Source: DASSCW01 sp036556325 (GTDB lineage Bacteria; Chloroflexota; Limnocylindria; QHBO01). From it: a stretch of DNA of 64,000 nucleotides. This document shows positions 12,342-21,147 of the stretch, piece by piece (position 1 is the first letter of the stretch; each line of letters begins with the position of its first letter). The notes under the pieces are model-generated. The model saw only the letters and a list, made by a program, of their open reading frames with translations. It was not told where the DNA came from and ran no database searches. The stretch is taken from the NCBI GenBank assembly GCA_036556325.1, contig DATBJR010000043.1, positions 1 through 64,000 of the forward strand. Direction: 5' to 3'. Both the position numbers and the translations under genes were made by a program.

Positions 12342-14167
12342 CGGCGGCCCCGACGCCCGTCGAGGCTCGCTGGGTCGACGCCTGGCGGCGGCAGCGCACC
12401 ACCAGCCCGGCGGCGCGCAAGGCGGTGCTCGACAGCATGCGGCTGGCGCCGGGCGAGCTGGAAGGCGCCGAGGCGTCCGTCGTGGTGGCGGCGCCGGGCG
12501 CGCAGCTGGCGAGGGCCGGTGCGGTGGTGACCGAGGACGGCGACGACCTCGGACACCTCACCCGCCTGCCGGATGACCTGCCATTCGGCTACCACCGCCT
12601 GCGCCGCGGAACGGACGAGCAGCTCCTGCTGGTGGCGCCAGCTCGCTGTGCGCTACCGCCGGACCTGCGCACCTGGGGCTGGGCCGTCCAGCTGTACGCG
12701 GTCCGCAGCCGGGGCAGCTGGGGGATCGGCGACCTGGCTGACCTGCGTCGCCTGGGGACGTGGTCGCGCTCGCTGGGGGCCGGCGCCATGCTGGTCAGCC
12801 CACTGGCCGCGGCCAACCCCGGGCCGGACCCGGAGCCCAGCCCCTACTACCCCAGCTCGCGACGCTTTCGCAGCCCGCTGTACCTGGCGGTCGAGGCGGT
12901 GCCCGGGTACGCCGCGCTGGCCGCCGAGGTGGCGCCGTTGGTCGAGGAGGCGCGCCGGCTCAACGACGATCCGGCCATCGACCGCCCGGCGGTGCAGGCC
13001 GTCAAGCTGCGGGCGCTGGAGCGCATCTGGGCCAGGCCGCATCCGGGGCGGCATGCCGAGCTGGCACGGTTCCGCGCCGACGGCGGGGAGGCGCTGCGGC
13101 GCTGGGCGGTCTTTGCCGCGCTGTCCGAGCGGCATGGCCCCGGCTGGCAGCGCTGGCCGGCGAATCTGCGCGACCCCGACGGTGCGGCGGTGCGCCGCGC
13201 GGAGCGGGAGCTCGCGCATCGGACAGGGTTCCATGCGTGGCTCCAGCTGCTGCTCGCCGGACAGCTGGCCAGCGCCGGCGGCGGGCTGCGCCTGATCAGC
13301 GACCTGCCGCTCGGCTTCGACCCCGGCGGCTTCGACGCGTGGTGCTGGCAGCCGCTGCTGGCCGCGGCGAGCTTGGGTGCGCCGCCGGATCGGTTCAACC
13401 CGGGCGGCCAGCGCTGGGGGCTGCCGCCGTTCGTCCCGGCCCGGCTGCGCCTGGCGCGGTACGAGCCGTTCGTGGACACCATTCGGGCCGTGCTCAGCCA
13501 CGGCGGCGGGCTGCGGATCGACCACGTCCTGGGCCTCTTTCGCCAGTGGTGGGTCCCCGACGGCGGCGCGCCGGAGGATGGTGCCTACGTCACCCAGCCC
13601 GCCGACGAGCTGCTGGCGGTGCTGGCCATCGAGAGCACGAGGACCGGGGCGATCGTCATCGGCGAAGACCTCGGCACGGTGCCGGTCGGCATCCGCCGCC
13701 GGCTGGCAGCCGCCAACGTCCTCTCGACCCGGCTCGCCTATTTCGAAGCACGGCCGGCGTCGCGCTGGCCACGGCGCTCGGTGGCGGCGGTCACCACCCA
13801 CGACCTGCCGACCCTGGCCGGCACCTGGACGGGAGCCGATCTCGGCGACCAGGCCGCTGCCGGGCTCGACCCCGACCGTCGCGCCGCCGACCTGCTCCGG
13901 CGCCGCCTGGCGCGCAGCGGCTCGATCGCGGAGGATGCGGATCTGCCGGCAGCCCTGCTGGCCACCCATCGCGCGATCGCCGCGGCGCCCTCAGTCCTCG
14001 CCCTGGCCACCCTGGAGGATGCCGCCCGCGACCCACGCCGGCCAAACCTGCCCGGCACGTCGCGCGAGCAGCGCGACAACTGGTCGCGGGCGCTGCCGCT
14101 GCCGCTGGAGGAGCTGGAGCAGGACCCGCTGGTCGCACGCCTGGCGCAGGTGATGACCCGGGCCTAG
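12338..14167 (+). CDS. malQ: 4-alpha-glucanotransferase (amylomaltase)
   Basis: MalQ (GH77) disproportionates malto-oligosaccharides by transferring glucan segments between chains. The 609-residue protein shows the family pattern: WGWAVQLYAVRSRGSWGIGDLADL, ISDLPLGFDPGGFDAW, the nucleophile Asp395 in LRIDHVLGLF, the acid/base Glu443 in IGEDLGTVP and THDLPTLAG. It starts at a GTG overlapping the glgX stop by four bases. Its TAG stop shares a CTAG palindrome with the stop codon of the convergent glgB. With GlgX it forms the breakdown and remodelling arm beside the synthetic TreS-Mak-GlgE arm. Confidence 0.94.
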
Positions 14168-16365
14168 CCCTCGGGCAGCAGCACCAGGGTGGCCAGTGGT
14201 GGCAGGGTCAGCGTGACCGATGCCGGCTGGCCGTGCCACGGCTCCGCATTGGCCTCGATGCCGCCCAGGTTCCCGAGGTTCGAGCCGCCGTAATGCTCCG
14301 AGTCGCTGTTCAGCGCCTCACGCCAGTGTCGCCGCCGGGGAACGCCGAGCCGGTACGCGCTGCGCGGCACCGGGGTGAGGTTCTGGACCACCACCGCCAC
14401 CTCGTCACCGGCACGGCGGATCCAGCTGAACACCGACGACTCCACGTCGGAGGCATCGATCCAGGCGAAGGTCCCCGGTTCGGGGTCGGCCGCCCACAGC
14501 GCCGGGGTGGCGCGGTACAACGCCCCGAGGTCCGCCAGGAAGCGGCCGAAGCCGGCCCGCAGCGGCTCATCGGCCAGCGCGAAGTCGAGCGCCCGGTCGT
14601 GGCTCCACTCGGTCCAGGGCGCGAGCTCCGAGCCCATGAACAGCAGCTTCTTGCCCGGCTGGGTGTACATGTTGGCGATCAGGCAGCGCAGGTTGGCGAA
14701 GCGCTGCCACTCGTCGCCGGGCATCTTGGCCAGCAGCGAGCCCTTGCCGTGGACCACCTCGTCATGCGAGAGCGGCAGCACGAAGTGCTCGGTGTGCAGG
14801 TAGAGGGCCCGGAAGGTCAGCCTGTTGTGGTGGTAGCGCCGATGGACCGGATCCTCGTGGAAGTAGGCCAGCGTGTCGTGCATCCAGCCCATGTCCCATT
14901 TGAAGCCGAAGCCTAGCCCGCCCAGGTAGGTGGGTCGCGTGACGCCCGGGAAGGCGGTGGACTCCTCGGCGATGGTCACCACGCCCGGATGGCGGCCGTA
15001 GACCTTTTCGTTGACCTCGCGCAGGAAGGCAATCGCCTCCAGGTTCTCGTTGCCGCCGTACTGGTTGGGCTGCCACTCCCCGGCCTGGCGCGAGTAGTCG
15101 AGGTAGAGCATCGAGGCCACGGCGTCGACCCGCAGGCCGTCGATGTGGTAGCGGTCGCACCAGAACAGGGCGTTGGCCACCAGGAAGTTGCGCACCTCGG
15201 CGCGGCCGTAGTCGAAGATCAGCGTGCCCCAGTCAGGGTGCTGGCCGCGCTTGGGGTCGGCGTGCTCGTAGAGCGGCGTGCCATCGAACTGGCGCAGGGC
15301 GAAATCGTCGTTGGGGAAATGCGCCGGCACCCAGTCGAGGATCACGCCGATCCCCGCCCGGTGCAGCGTGTCCACCAAGGCCCGGAAGTCGTCCGGCGTC
15401 CCGAAGCGCGCGGTCGGGGCGTAGTACCCGGTGACCTGGTAGCCCCACGAGCCGTCGAAGGGGTGCTCGGCCACCGGCAGCAGCTCGACGTGGGTGAAGC
15501 CGAAGCGCCGGCAGTGCTCCACCAGCCGCTCCCCGGCCTGGCGGTAGCCCAGCCAGGAGCCGTCGGGGTTCCGCATCCACGAGCCCAGGTGGACCTCGTA
15601 GATGGCCATCGGCTGGCGATACGGGTCGGTCACGGCCCGGCGCGCCATCCAGTCCGCATCGGTCCAGGCCTCGTCGGAGCCGAGGTCCCACACCCGGGAC
15701 GCGGTCTCCGGCCGCACCTGCTGCGAGAAGGCCATGGGATCCGCCTTGACGCGCAGGCGCCCGTCGGCGCCGAGGACCTCGTACTTGTAGAGCTCGCCGG
15801 CGCCGATCCCGGGGACGAATAGCTCCCACACGCCGGATGCTCCGAGCGAGCGCATCGGGAAGAGCCGTCCGTCCCAGCGGTCGAAGTCGCCGACCACCCG
15901 CACGCTGCGGGCGTTCGGCGCCCAGACGGCGAAGGCGACGCCTGCCACGCCGCTCGCGGTTCGGGGATGTGCGCCGAGCACCTCCCACAGCCGTTCGTGG
16001 CTGCCCTCGCCGATCAGGTGCAGGTCCAGCTCGCCAAGGGTCGGCAGGAAGCGATACGGGTCGCCCCGCTCCCAGGCGTTGCCGTCGGCGAAGCGGAAGC
16101 GGAGCCGGTACTCCGCTCCCGGGGCGAGCGGGGTGGCCGCCGCCCAGAGACCGCCACCCAGCGGTTCCATGGGCGTCGCCGCATCACCGCCGAGCAGCTC
16201 CACGCCGGTCGCGTCGGGGTGGAAGGCACGGACCACGGACCCATGCTCGCCGCCGTGCAGTCCCAGGATCGCGTGCGGCTGGTGATGCTCGCCGGCGGTC
16301 AGCCGGGCGGCCTCGGCGGCAGTCGGGCGCAGCAGGGGAGTGGTCGAGGGGGTGGGCCTAGCCAT
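14164..16365 (-). CDS. glgB: 1,4-alpha-glucan branching enzyme
   Basis: GlgB introduces alpha-1,6 branches into the linear glucan made by GlgE. The 733-residue protein has an N-terminal GlgB N1-type domain (EHHQPHAILGLHGG), a CBM48 domain and the GH13_9 barrel with Asp414 in DGLRVDAVASMLYLDYSR, Glu467/468 in TIAEESTAFPGV and LPLSHDEVVHGKGSLL. It is the only gene of the alpha-glucan block on the minus strand. Its ATG lies inside the last eight bases of the upstream HicB/DinB-like gene, so it is probably translated with that gene from one transcript. It ends on the same CTAG that ends malQ. Confidence 0.95.
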   Translation of the reverse strand: MARPTPSTTPLLRPTAAEAARLTAGEHHQPHAILGLHGGEHGSVVRAFHPDATGVELLGGDAATPMEPLGGGLWAAATPLAPGAEYRLRFRFADGNAWERGDPYRFLPTLGELDLHLIGEGSHERLWEVLGAHPRTASGVAGVAFAVWAPNARSVRVVGDFDRWDGRLFPMRSLGASGVWELFVPGIGAGELYKYEVLGADGRLRVKADPMAFSQQVRPETASRVWDLGSDEAWTDADWMARRAVTDPYRQPMAIYEVHLGSWMRNPDGSWLGYRQAGERLVEHCRRFGFTHVELLPVAEHPFDGSWGYQVTGYYAPTARFGTPDDFRALVDTLHRAGIGVILDWVPAHFPNDDFALRQFDGTPLYEHADPKRGQHPDWGTLIFDYGRAEVRNFLVANALFWCDRYHIDGLRVDAVASMLYLDYSRQAGEWQPNQYGGNENLEAIAFLREVNEKVYGRHPGVVTIAEESTAFPGVTRPTYLGGLGFGFKWDMGWMHDTLAYFHEDPVHRRYHHNRLTFRALYLHTEHFVLPLSHDEVVHGKGSLLAKMPGDEWQRFANLRCLIANMYTQPGKKLLFMGSELAPWTEWSHDRALDFALADEPLRAGFGRFLADLGALYRATPALWAADPEPGTFAWIDASDVESSVFSWIRRAGDEVAVVVQNLTPVPRSAYRLGVPRRRHWREALNSDSEHYGGSNLGNLGGIEANAEPWHGQPASVTLTLPPLATLVLLPEG

Positions 16366-17056
16366 CGGCCTTGGCGCCGGCTACGGATAGGTCGCGGTCC
16401 TGCATCTCCCAGGCATGGTCGAGGACGTGGTAGGCGGAGTGGCGGATGAGGTAGGGGATCGTCCACTTGCCCAGTGGCCGGCCCTCGGCGCGCCAGCCGC
16501 GCATCGCCTCCACGAAGCGATCCCGGTGGCCGGCACGGCCCTTGGCCGGCAGCAGCTCCTGCCACGCGGCCGGCTCGGGCACCTTGACACGCTTGGCGAA
16601 GTCGCCGCTCTCGACGCGCAGCACATGGCCGACGATCTCGTCGCGGGACCGGCCACCACCGCGCGGCCCGGGTCGCAGCTCGGCCGAGACCTGCCCCGCC
16701 ACCTCGTCGAACTCGGCCCACGCCGCGCGCAGCAGCGCAATCCAGCGCGCGAAGGTGGCGTCGTCCATCGGCTCCCGGTCCTCCGCCGATGGTGCGAACG
16801 AGATGCCCCAGAAGTCGGTCGAGCCGGTGCCGGTGTGGTGGGCGACGACAGTGGTCGCCGCCTGACGCTCCAGCTCCGCGCCCAGGCGGGCACGCCGCGC
16901 CACCGGCAGATAGCGCGGCCGGTAGCTGCGCAGCTTCTCGACCGCCTCCTCTTCGCTCTTGCCGTTCCGCTCCAGGCCGGGCCAGTCGCCGGCGATGGCG
17001 ACCCAGCGCTTTCCCTTCGGCGCCTCCTCGATCAGGACGCGCAACCGCTCAGTCAT
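16358..17056 (-). CDS. HicB-like plus DinB-like domain protein
   Basis: This 232-residue protein has no clear assigned function. Residues ~8-50 (RWVAIAGDWPGLERNGKSEEEAVEKL) resemble the HicB/antitoxin-like half-fold with its W-x-A...WPGL..GkS.eEA pattern. The C-terminal ~160 residues resemble the DinB four-helix metal-binding superfamily: EIVGHVLRVE supplies one histidine and IRHSAYHVLDHAWE the later ones. DinB proteins include thiol transferases and metal-dependent hydrolases. The gene overlaps glgB by eight bases and has its own close TAGCGT box. Domain calls are by eye and the first is the weaker. Confidence 0.65.
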   Translation of the reverse strand: MTERLRVLIEEAPKGKRWVAIAGDWPGLERNGKSEEEAVEKLRSYRPRYLPVARRARLGAELERQAATTVVAHHTGTGSTDFWGISFAPSAEDREPMDDATFARWIALLRAAWAEFDEVAGQVSAELRPGPRGGGRSRDEIVGHVLRVESGDFAKRVKVPEPAAWQELLPAKGRAGHRDRFVEAMRGWRAEGRPLGKWTIPYLIRHSAYHVLDHAWEMQDRDLSVAGAKADG

Positions 17057-17063
17057 CCCCTAC

Positions 17064-17069
17064 ACGCTA
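17064..17069 (-). promoter_or_regulatory. -10 box TAGCGT for the HicB/DinB-like gene and glgB
   Basis: TAGCGT on the minus strand ends seven bases before the ATG at 17056, another leaderless-type spacing. It would drive the two-gene minus-strand unit that includes glgB. Confidence 0.4.
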
Positions 17070-17107
17070 CAGGACCAGTCCGGGGACCGTTCGAGGCGGG
17101 ACCCGTG

Positions 17108-17116
17108 TGCTAGGGT
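17108..17116 (+). promoter_or_regulatory. Extended -10 box TGCTAGGGT for mreB
   Basis: TGCTAGGGT lies about 70 bases before the mreB TTG start, leaving a leader of roughly 60 bases that contains the ribosome site GAGAGGA (17175-17181). There is no strong -35 match, as expected for an extended -10 promoter. Confidence 0.5.
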
Positions 17117-17185
17117 TGCGACGCCCACCGAACCGACAGCGGAACCGTCGGTGCCACGGTCCGCGAAGCACCACGAGAGGAATCC

Positions 17186-18241
17186 TTGGGACTCTTCGAC
17201 GGCCTGCTCGGCATCCTCAGCCACGATGTTGGCATCGACCTTGGGACGGCGAACACGCTGGTCACGGTCCGGCACCGCGGCATCGTCATCAGCGAGCCAA
17301 GCGTGGTGGCCATGGACACCCGCAGCAAGCGGGTCCTGGCCATCGGCGCGGAGGCCAAGCGGATGGTCGGTCGCACACCTGCCAACATCGTCGCCATCCG
17401 GCCGCTGCGCGACGGCGTCATCAGCGACTTCGACGTCACCGAGCAGATGATCCGCTACTTCATCGCCAAGGTGCACGAGCGCTTCGCCCAGATCCGCCGG
17501 CCACGCGTCCTGGTCGGCATCCCGTCAGGGGTGACCGAGGTCGAGAAGCGTGCCGTGCGCGACGCGACCGTGAACGCCGGTGCGCGGTGGGCCCGTCTCA
17601 TCGAAGAGCCCATGGCGGCCGCAATCGGCGCCGGGCTGCCGGTGTCGGAGCCGTCCGGCAGCCTGATCGTGGACATCGGCGGCGGGACGACCGAGGTGGC
17701 GGTCATCAGCCTGGGCGGCATCGTGGTCAGCCGCAGCGTGCGCATCGGTGGCGACGAGATGGACACCGACATCGTCAGCTTCGCGCGCCGGGAGTACAAC
17801 CTGCTCATGGGCGAGCGCACCGCCGAGGAGATCAAGATCGCCGTCGGCTCTGCGTACCCAATCGAGGACAGCCGCACCGTCACGTTCCGCGGTCGCGACC
17901 TGCTCACCGGGCTGCCGCGCAGCGTGGAGGTGGGCAGCGATCAGATCCGCGAGGCGCTGGAGCCGTCCGTGGCGCAGATCATCGACGCCATCAAGGAGAC
18001 GATCGAGGAGACGCCGCCGGAGCTGGTGGCCGACATCATGGACCAGGGCATCGTCCTGGCCGGCGGCGGCGCGCTGCTCGCGGGGCTGGACAAGCGGGTG
18101 GCGGAGGCGACCCAGATGCCAGTCCACATCGCCGACGATCCGCTGACCTGCGTGGTGCGTGGCACCGGGCGCGTCCTGGAGGACCTGGATGCCCTGGAGC
18201 GGGTCCTGGTCAGCGAGCAGTACACCCGCGCGCCGCGCTGA
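17186..18241 (+). CDS. mreB: Rod shape-determining actin homologue MreB
   Basis: MreB forms membrane-associated filaments that guide elongation-phase wall synthesis. The 351-residue protein carries the actin-ATPase signatures: phosphate-1 VGIDLGTANTLV, connect-1 and phosphate-2 LIVDIGGGTTEVAVIS, and GIVLAGGGALLAGLD. The N-terminus MGLFDGLLG could act as a short amphipathic membrane anchor. The start is a TTG, chosen because a clear GAGAGGA site lies five bases upstream and no ATG or GTG is near. mreC follows after 27 bases. Presence of MreB implies a rod-like cell with a peptidoglycan wall. Confidence 0.95.
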   Translation: MGLFDGLLGILSHDVGIDLGTANTLVTVRHRGIVISEPSVVAMDTRSKRVLAIGAEAKRMVGRTPANIVAIRPLRDGVISDFDVTEQMIRYFIAKVHERFAQIRRPRVLVGIPSGVTEVEKRAVRDATVNAGARWARLIEEPMAAAIGAGLPVSEPSGSLIVDIGGGTTEVAVISLGGIVVSRSVRIGGDEMDTDIVSFARREYNLLMGERTAEEIKIAVGSAYPIEDSRTVTFRGRDLLTGLPRSVEVGSDQIREALEPSVAQIIDAIKETIEETPPELVADIMDQGIVLAGGGALLAGLDKRVAEATQMPVHIADDPLTCVVRGTGRVLEDLDALERVLVSEQYTRAPR

Positions 18242-18268
18242 CGGGCGCGGCGGCATCGGCTCGAACCG

Positions 18269-19123
18269 ATGATCGGCGGACCGCATCGCCGCAGCCGGAA
18301 TGGGCTGTGGTTCGCGGCGTTCACCATCGTCTCGCTGCTGCTCCTGCTCGCGTCGCAGACGGAGGCCGCCCTGACCCTGCAGCGGGTGAGCGCCCGCGCG
18401 CTGGACCCGATCCGCCAGACGATCGGCGGCATCGGCGCGGGGATCGCTGGCGTCTTCGGGACCATCGGCGAGATCGACCGCCTCCGCAGCGAGAACGATG
18501 ACCTGCGCAGCAGCCTGGCCGGGGCGCAGCAGCGGATCGCCGAGCTGCAGGAGGCGGCGGCTGAGAATGCGGAGCTGCGTGGGCTGCTGGGCCTGACCCA
18601 GTCGCTCGAGATGGACCTGCTGCCAGTGCGCGTCATCAGCCGCGATCCGTCCAACTTCACCTGGGACATCGGCATCGACGCCGGCACGGATGACGGCGTG
18701 GCGGTGGGCATGCCGGTGGTCGGTGCGGCCCAGGGGGCCGGCGCCCTGGCCGGCACGGTCGTCTCGGTCGGGGCCGATACGGCCACCGTGCGCCTGATCG
18801 TGGACACCCGTTCCAGCGTCGTCGCGCTCGACCAGCGATCCCGCGCTTTGGGGCTGGTCCAGGGACAGCTCGGCGGGCAGCTGGTCATGGTCCAGGTCGA
18901 TATCACCGACTCGCTGCAGGAGGGCGACGGCATCGTCAGTGCCGGCCTGGAGCTGTCGCGAGGTGCTGCGCGGAGCCCGTACCCGAAGGGCCTGCTCATC
19001 GGTGCCGTGCAGGCCGTGCAGCGGGACAGCAATGCCCTGACCCAGACCGGCTTCGTGCGACCCGCGCTGGACTTCCGGCAGCTCGATCGGCTCCTGGTCG
19101 TCCGCTCCTATCGGCAGGACTGA
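18269..19123 (+). CDS. mreC: Rod shape-determining protein MreC
   Basis: MreC is the single-pass membrane scaffold that links MreB to the wall-synthesis enzymes. The 284-residue protein has a transmembrane helix at about residues 12-32 (LWFAAFTIVSLLLLLAS), a coiled coil at ~65-105 (DRLRSENDDLRSSLAGAQQRIAELQE is its core region), and the two beta-barrel domains after VRVISRDPSNFTWDIGIDAG, ending PYPKGLLIGAV and a final strand. No mreD, rodA or PBP gene follows; instead there is a 152-base gap and an exported-protein gene. Confidence 0.93.
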   Translation: MIGGPHRRSRNGLWFAAFTIVSLLLLLASQTEAALTLQRVSARALDPIRQTIGGIGAGIAGVFGTIGEIDRLRSENDDLRSSLAGAQQRIAELQEAAAENAELRGLLGLTQSLEMDLLPVRVISRDPSNFTWDIGIDAGTDDGVAVGMPVVGAAQGAGALAGTVVSVGADTATVRLIVDTRSSVVALDQRSRALGLVQGQLGGQLVMVQVDITDSLQEGDGIVSAGLELSRGAARSPYPKGLLIGAVQAVQRDSNALTQTGFVRPALDFRQLDRLLVVRSYRQD

Positions 19124-19262
19124 CCCCGAATCCCTGACGCCGCGCCAGCGGTGCGTGGGCGCAACTGGCCCCAACGTCTGCCGCCGTCGCGACCATCGGG
19201 GCATGGAGGGCGATCCGCCGGGCCCGCACGCTTGGCGGCACACCCGTGCCCATGCCGTGCTC

Positions 19263-19268
19263 AGGGGA
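19263..19268 (+). promoter_or_regulatory. Ribosome binding site AGGGGA deciding a TTG start
   Basis: AGGGGA lies seven bases before a TTG at 19276. That start gives a clean signal peptide (MPDRLRAIATAALTVALSW), whereas the upstream GTG at 19246 and ATG at 19252 add ten or eight residues with no good ribosome site. Confidence 0.5.
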
Positions 19269-19275
19269 CCGCGCA

Positions 19276-21015
19276 TTGCCAGACCGACTCCGCGCCATCG
19301 CCACCGCAGCCCTCACCGTCGCGCTGAGCTGGACGCTGCTGGGGGCCACTCCGGCGGCTGCGGCCGATCCGCTCAAGGTGGTGATCATCGTGGGGCCGAC
19401 CGGCTCGTTGACCGCCAGCTACCGGTCAGCCGGGAATGCCATCGCCGAGGTCGCCGTCGCGGCCGGCGCGGAGGTCGTCAAGGTCTACTCCCCGCGGGCG
19501 ACCTGGGCCAGAGTCCGCCAGGCGGTGGAGGGCGCCAACGTCGTCATCTACCTGGGCCACGGCAACGGCTATCCCAGCCCGTACAGCAGCACCGAGTGGA
19601 CGGACAGGGTCAACGGCTGGGGCCTGAACCGCACCACCACCGGTGGCGACTCGGATGACTGGTCGAAGCACATGGTGTACTGCGGCCAGAAGGCCCTGGT
19701 GGGCACGCTGACGTCGGCGGACGGGGCGGCCCAGTGGAAGTACTGCGGTGGCGCGAGGGGCACCCAGGGCATTCACCCCGCCGCCAGCTGGGTGATGATC
19801 TACAACAGGGCCTGCTACACGCCCGGCGCCAGCGAGGGCTGGGACGTGAAGGCGACCCAGTCGGTCGCCTTCAAGCGCGTCAGCAACTACAGCTACCCGG
19901 CCCTCAAGGTCGGTGGCGGCGCCTACTTCGCCACCGACATGTATCGCGGCGCGGAGGGGCTGGTCGACCTGGTCCTGGCGCACCGCGACTGGACGTTCGG
20001 CGCCATCGCCGAGGCGGCGCCCGGCTACGACCTCGCGGCCCAGAGCCGGATGGAGCACCCGGACCTCCCGGGCCGCCAGCTGTGGATCCAGCGCACGGAG
20101 AACGGCATGGGCACCGACTACTGGTATGCGTATGCCGGCGACCCGAACCTGACCCCGTCCGGCGCGATGGGCGTCTATGTTCCGCCGCCGGCGCCGCAGG
20201 TGACTGCCGTGTCGCCGGCAGCCGGCACCTCCGACGCCACGACCGACACTGCCCTGACCGCCGCGTTCGACCTGCCGGTGACCGGCGTCAACGCCGCCTC
20301 GTTCCTGGTCCGCGACGCCTTCGGGCTGACCATGTCGGGCGTGGTGAGCTACAGCGCCGCCACGCGCACCGCCACCTTCACGCCGAGCACCCCGCTCGAG
20401 GCCGGGCTGCCGTACACCGCCAGCCTGACCAAGGGCATCAGGAGCCGCCTGGGGGCTCGCCTGGCACGGTACTCGTGGTCCTTCAGCGTGGCGGGTCCGA
20501 CGGGCGCCGCGGTCACCCTGTACGACGAGCCGCAGGCGCTGGTGCTCGAGCCTGGCACCAACACCCGCTACCTGTTCACGCGCGACGGCGTCCTGCGCGG
20601 GGAGCAGACGGCCACGCTCCTCGACGCCGCGCAGGTCACCACGTCCATCCGTCGCACGCTGCCGAACCAGTCGGGCACCTGGTTCTACGTCGACGCCGGC
20701 ACCTGGGCGCACTACTGGCTGCGCGAGTCGAGCGCGGTCCACCTGGCCGATGCCGTGGCCGCGGCCACGACTGGCGGCGAGGACGCGTTCTCGCCGGCGG
20801 CCCCGGTGCGCATCAAGCGCGGCACCCACACCGGGTACGCCTTCGACGGCGGGACGATGACGGCCCACAAGACGCTGACCCTGACCGGCGGCCGTCGGGC
20901 TTACGCCGGCGAGCTGCGGAGCCTGCCCGGCCAGACCGGCCTCTGGTTCCACATCACTGCGGGCAGCTGGTCCGGCCGCTGGCTGCGCGCCTCGGACGTC
21001 GTCTACCTCGAGTAG
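19276..21015 (+). CDS. Exported caspase-like (clan CD) candidate peptidase with Ig-like and C-terminal repeat modules
   Basis: This is an exported protein of about 579 residues that I do not recognise as a named family. A signal peptide ends near ATPAAAA (~residue 30). The next ~270 residues look like a Rossmann-type alpha/beta domain. Within it are the two clan CD peptidase signatures: a hydrophobic strand ending in His-Gly (NVVIYLGHGNG, His95) and a second ending in Ala-Cys (WVMIYNRACYTPG, Cys180). That pattern marks the catalytic dyad in caspases, gingipains and CHAT proteases. Then comes a bacterial Ig-like (SbsA/Big_5) domain at ~310-415 and two copies of a ~72-residue repeat shared with the next two genes. 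Activity and substrate are inference. Confidence 0.7.
   Translation: MPDRLRAIATAALTVALSWTLLGATPAAAADPLKVVIIVGPTGSLTASYRSAGNAIAEVAVAAGAEVVKVYSPRATWARVRQAVEGANVVIYLGHGNGYPSPYSSTEWTDRVNGWGLNRTTTGGDSDDWSKHMVYCGQKALVGTLTSADGAAQWKYCGGARGTQGIHPAASWVMIYNRACYTPGASEGWDVKATQSVAFKRVSNYSYPALKVGGGAYFATDMYRGAEGLVDLVLAHRDWTFGAIAEAAPGYDLAAQSRMEHPDLPGRQLWIQRTENGMGTDYWYAYAGDPNLTPSGAMGVYVPPPAPQVTAVSPAAGTSDATTDTALTAAFDLPVTGVNAASFLVRDAFGLTMSGVVSYSAATRTATFTPSTPLEAGLPYTASLTKGIRSRLGARLARYSWSFSVAGPTGAAVTLYDEPQALVLEPGTNTRYLFTRDGVLRGEQTATLLDAAQVTTSIRRTLPNQSGTWFYVDAGTWAHYWLRESSAVHLADAVAAATTGGEDAFSPAAPVRIKRGTHTGYAFDGGTMTAHKTLTLTGGRRAYAGELRSLPGQTGLWFHITAGSWSGRWLRASDVVYLE
20536..21012 (+). repeat. Two C-terminal repeats (copies 1-2 of 7 in the trio)
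   Basis: Two ~70-residue protein repeats, at about 20536-20752 and 20802-21012. Each has a G-x-[HN]-x-[GR]-Y-x-F entry, a [LN]P-x-[QS] turn, a W[FL]x[VI]xxG strand and a closing G-[RY]-W-L-R motif (YWLRESSAVHL; RWLRASDVVYL). The same skeleton ends the two following genes. Confidence 0.7.
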
Positions 21016-21078
21016 CCCTGGCCCCGGGGGGATCGCCGCTGGCCCTTCCGTACCATGGTTCGGAGCGGCTGGGATCGG

Positions 21079-21084
21079 TAGGGT
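21079..21084 (+). promoter_or_regulatory. -10 box TAGGGT for the GH18 gene
   Basis: GATCGGTAGGGTGGAG lies about 64 bases before the ATG and matches the box before glgE almost exactly over GGTAGGGTG. It would give this gene its own transcript. Confidence 0.4.
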
Positions 21085-21132
21085 GGAGACCGCTGCGGTC
21101 ATACGCGACCGCGGCTGCGATCCCGACCCCGC

Positions 21133-21139
21133 GAGGTGA
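21133..21139 (+). promoter_or_regulatory. Ribosome binding site GAGGTGA
   Basis: GAGGTGA sits eight bases before the ATG at 21148 and contains the alternative GTG start at 21136. A ribosome site cannot be its own start codon, so the ATG is preferred; it also gives a standard signal peptide. Confidence 0.5.
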
Positions 21140-21147
21140 CCGACCCC

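Noticed and set aside
12760..14916. A 718-codon plus-strand frame overlapping malQ and glgB
   Set aside because: It is a shifted frame of malQ that continues antisense to glgB; no conserved sequence.
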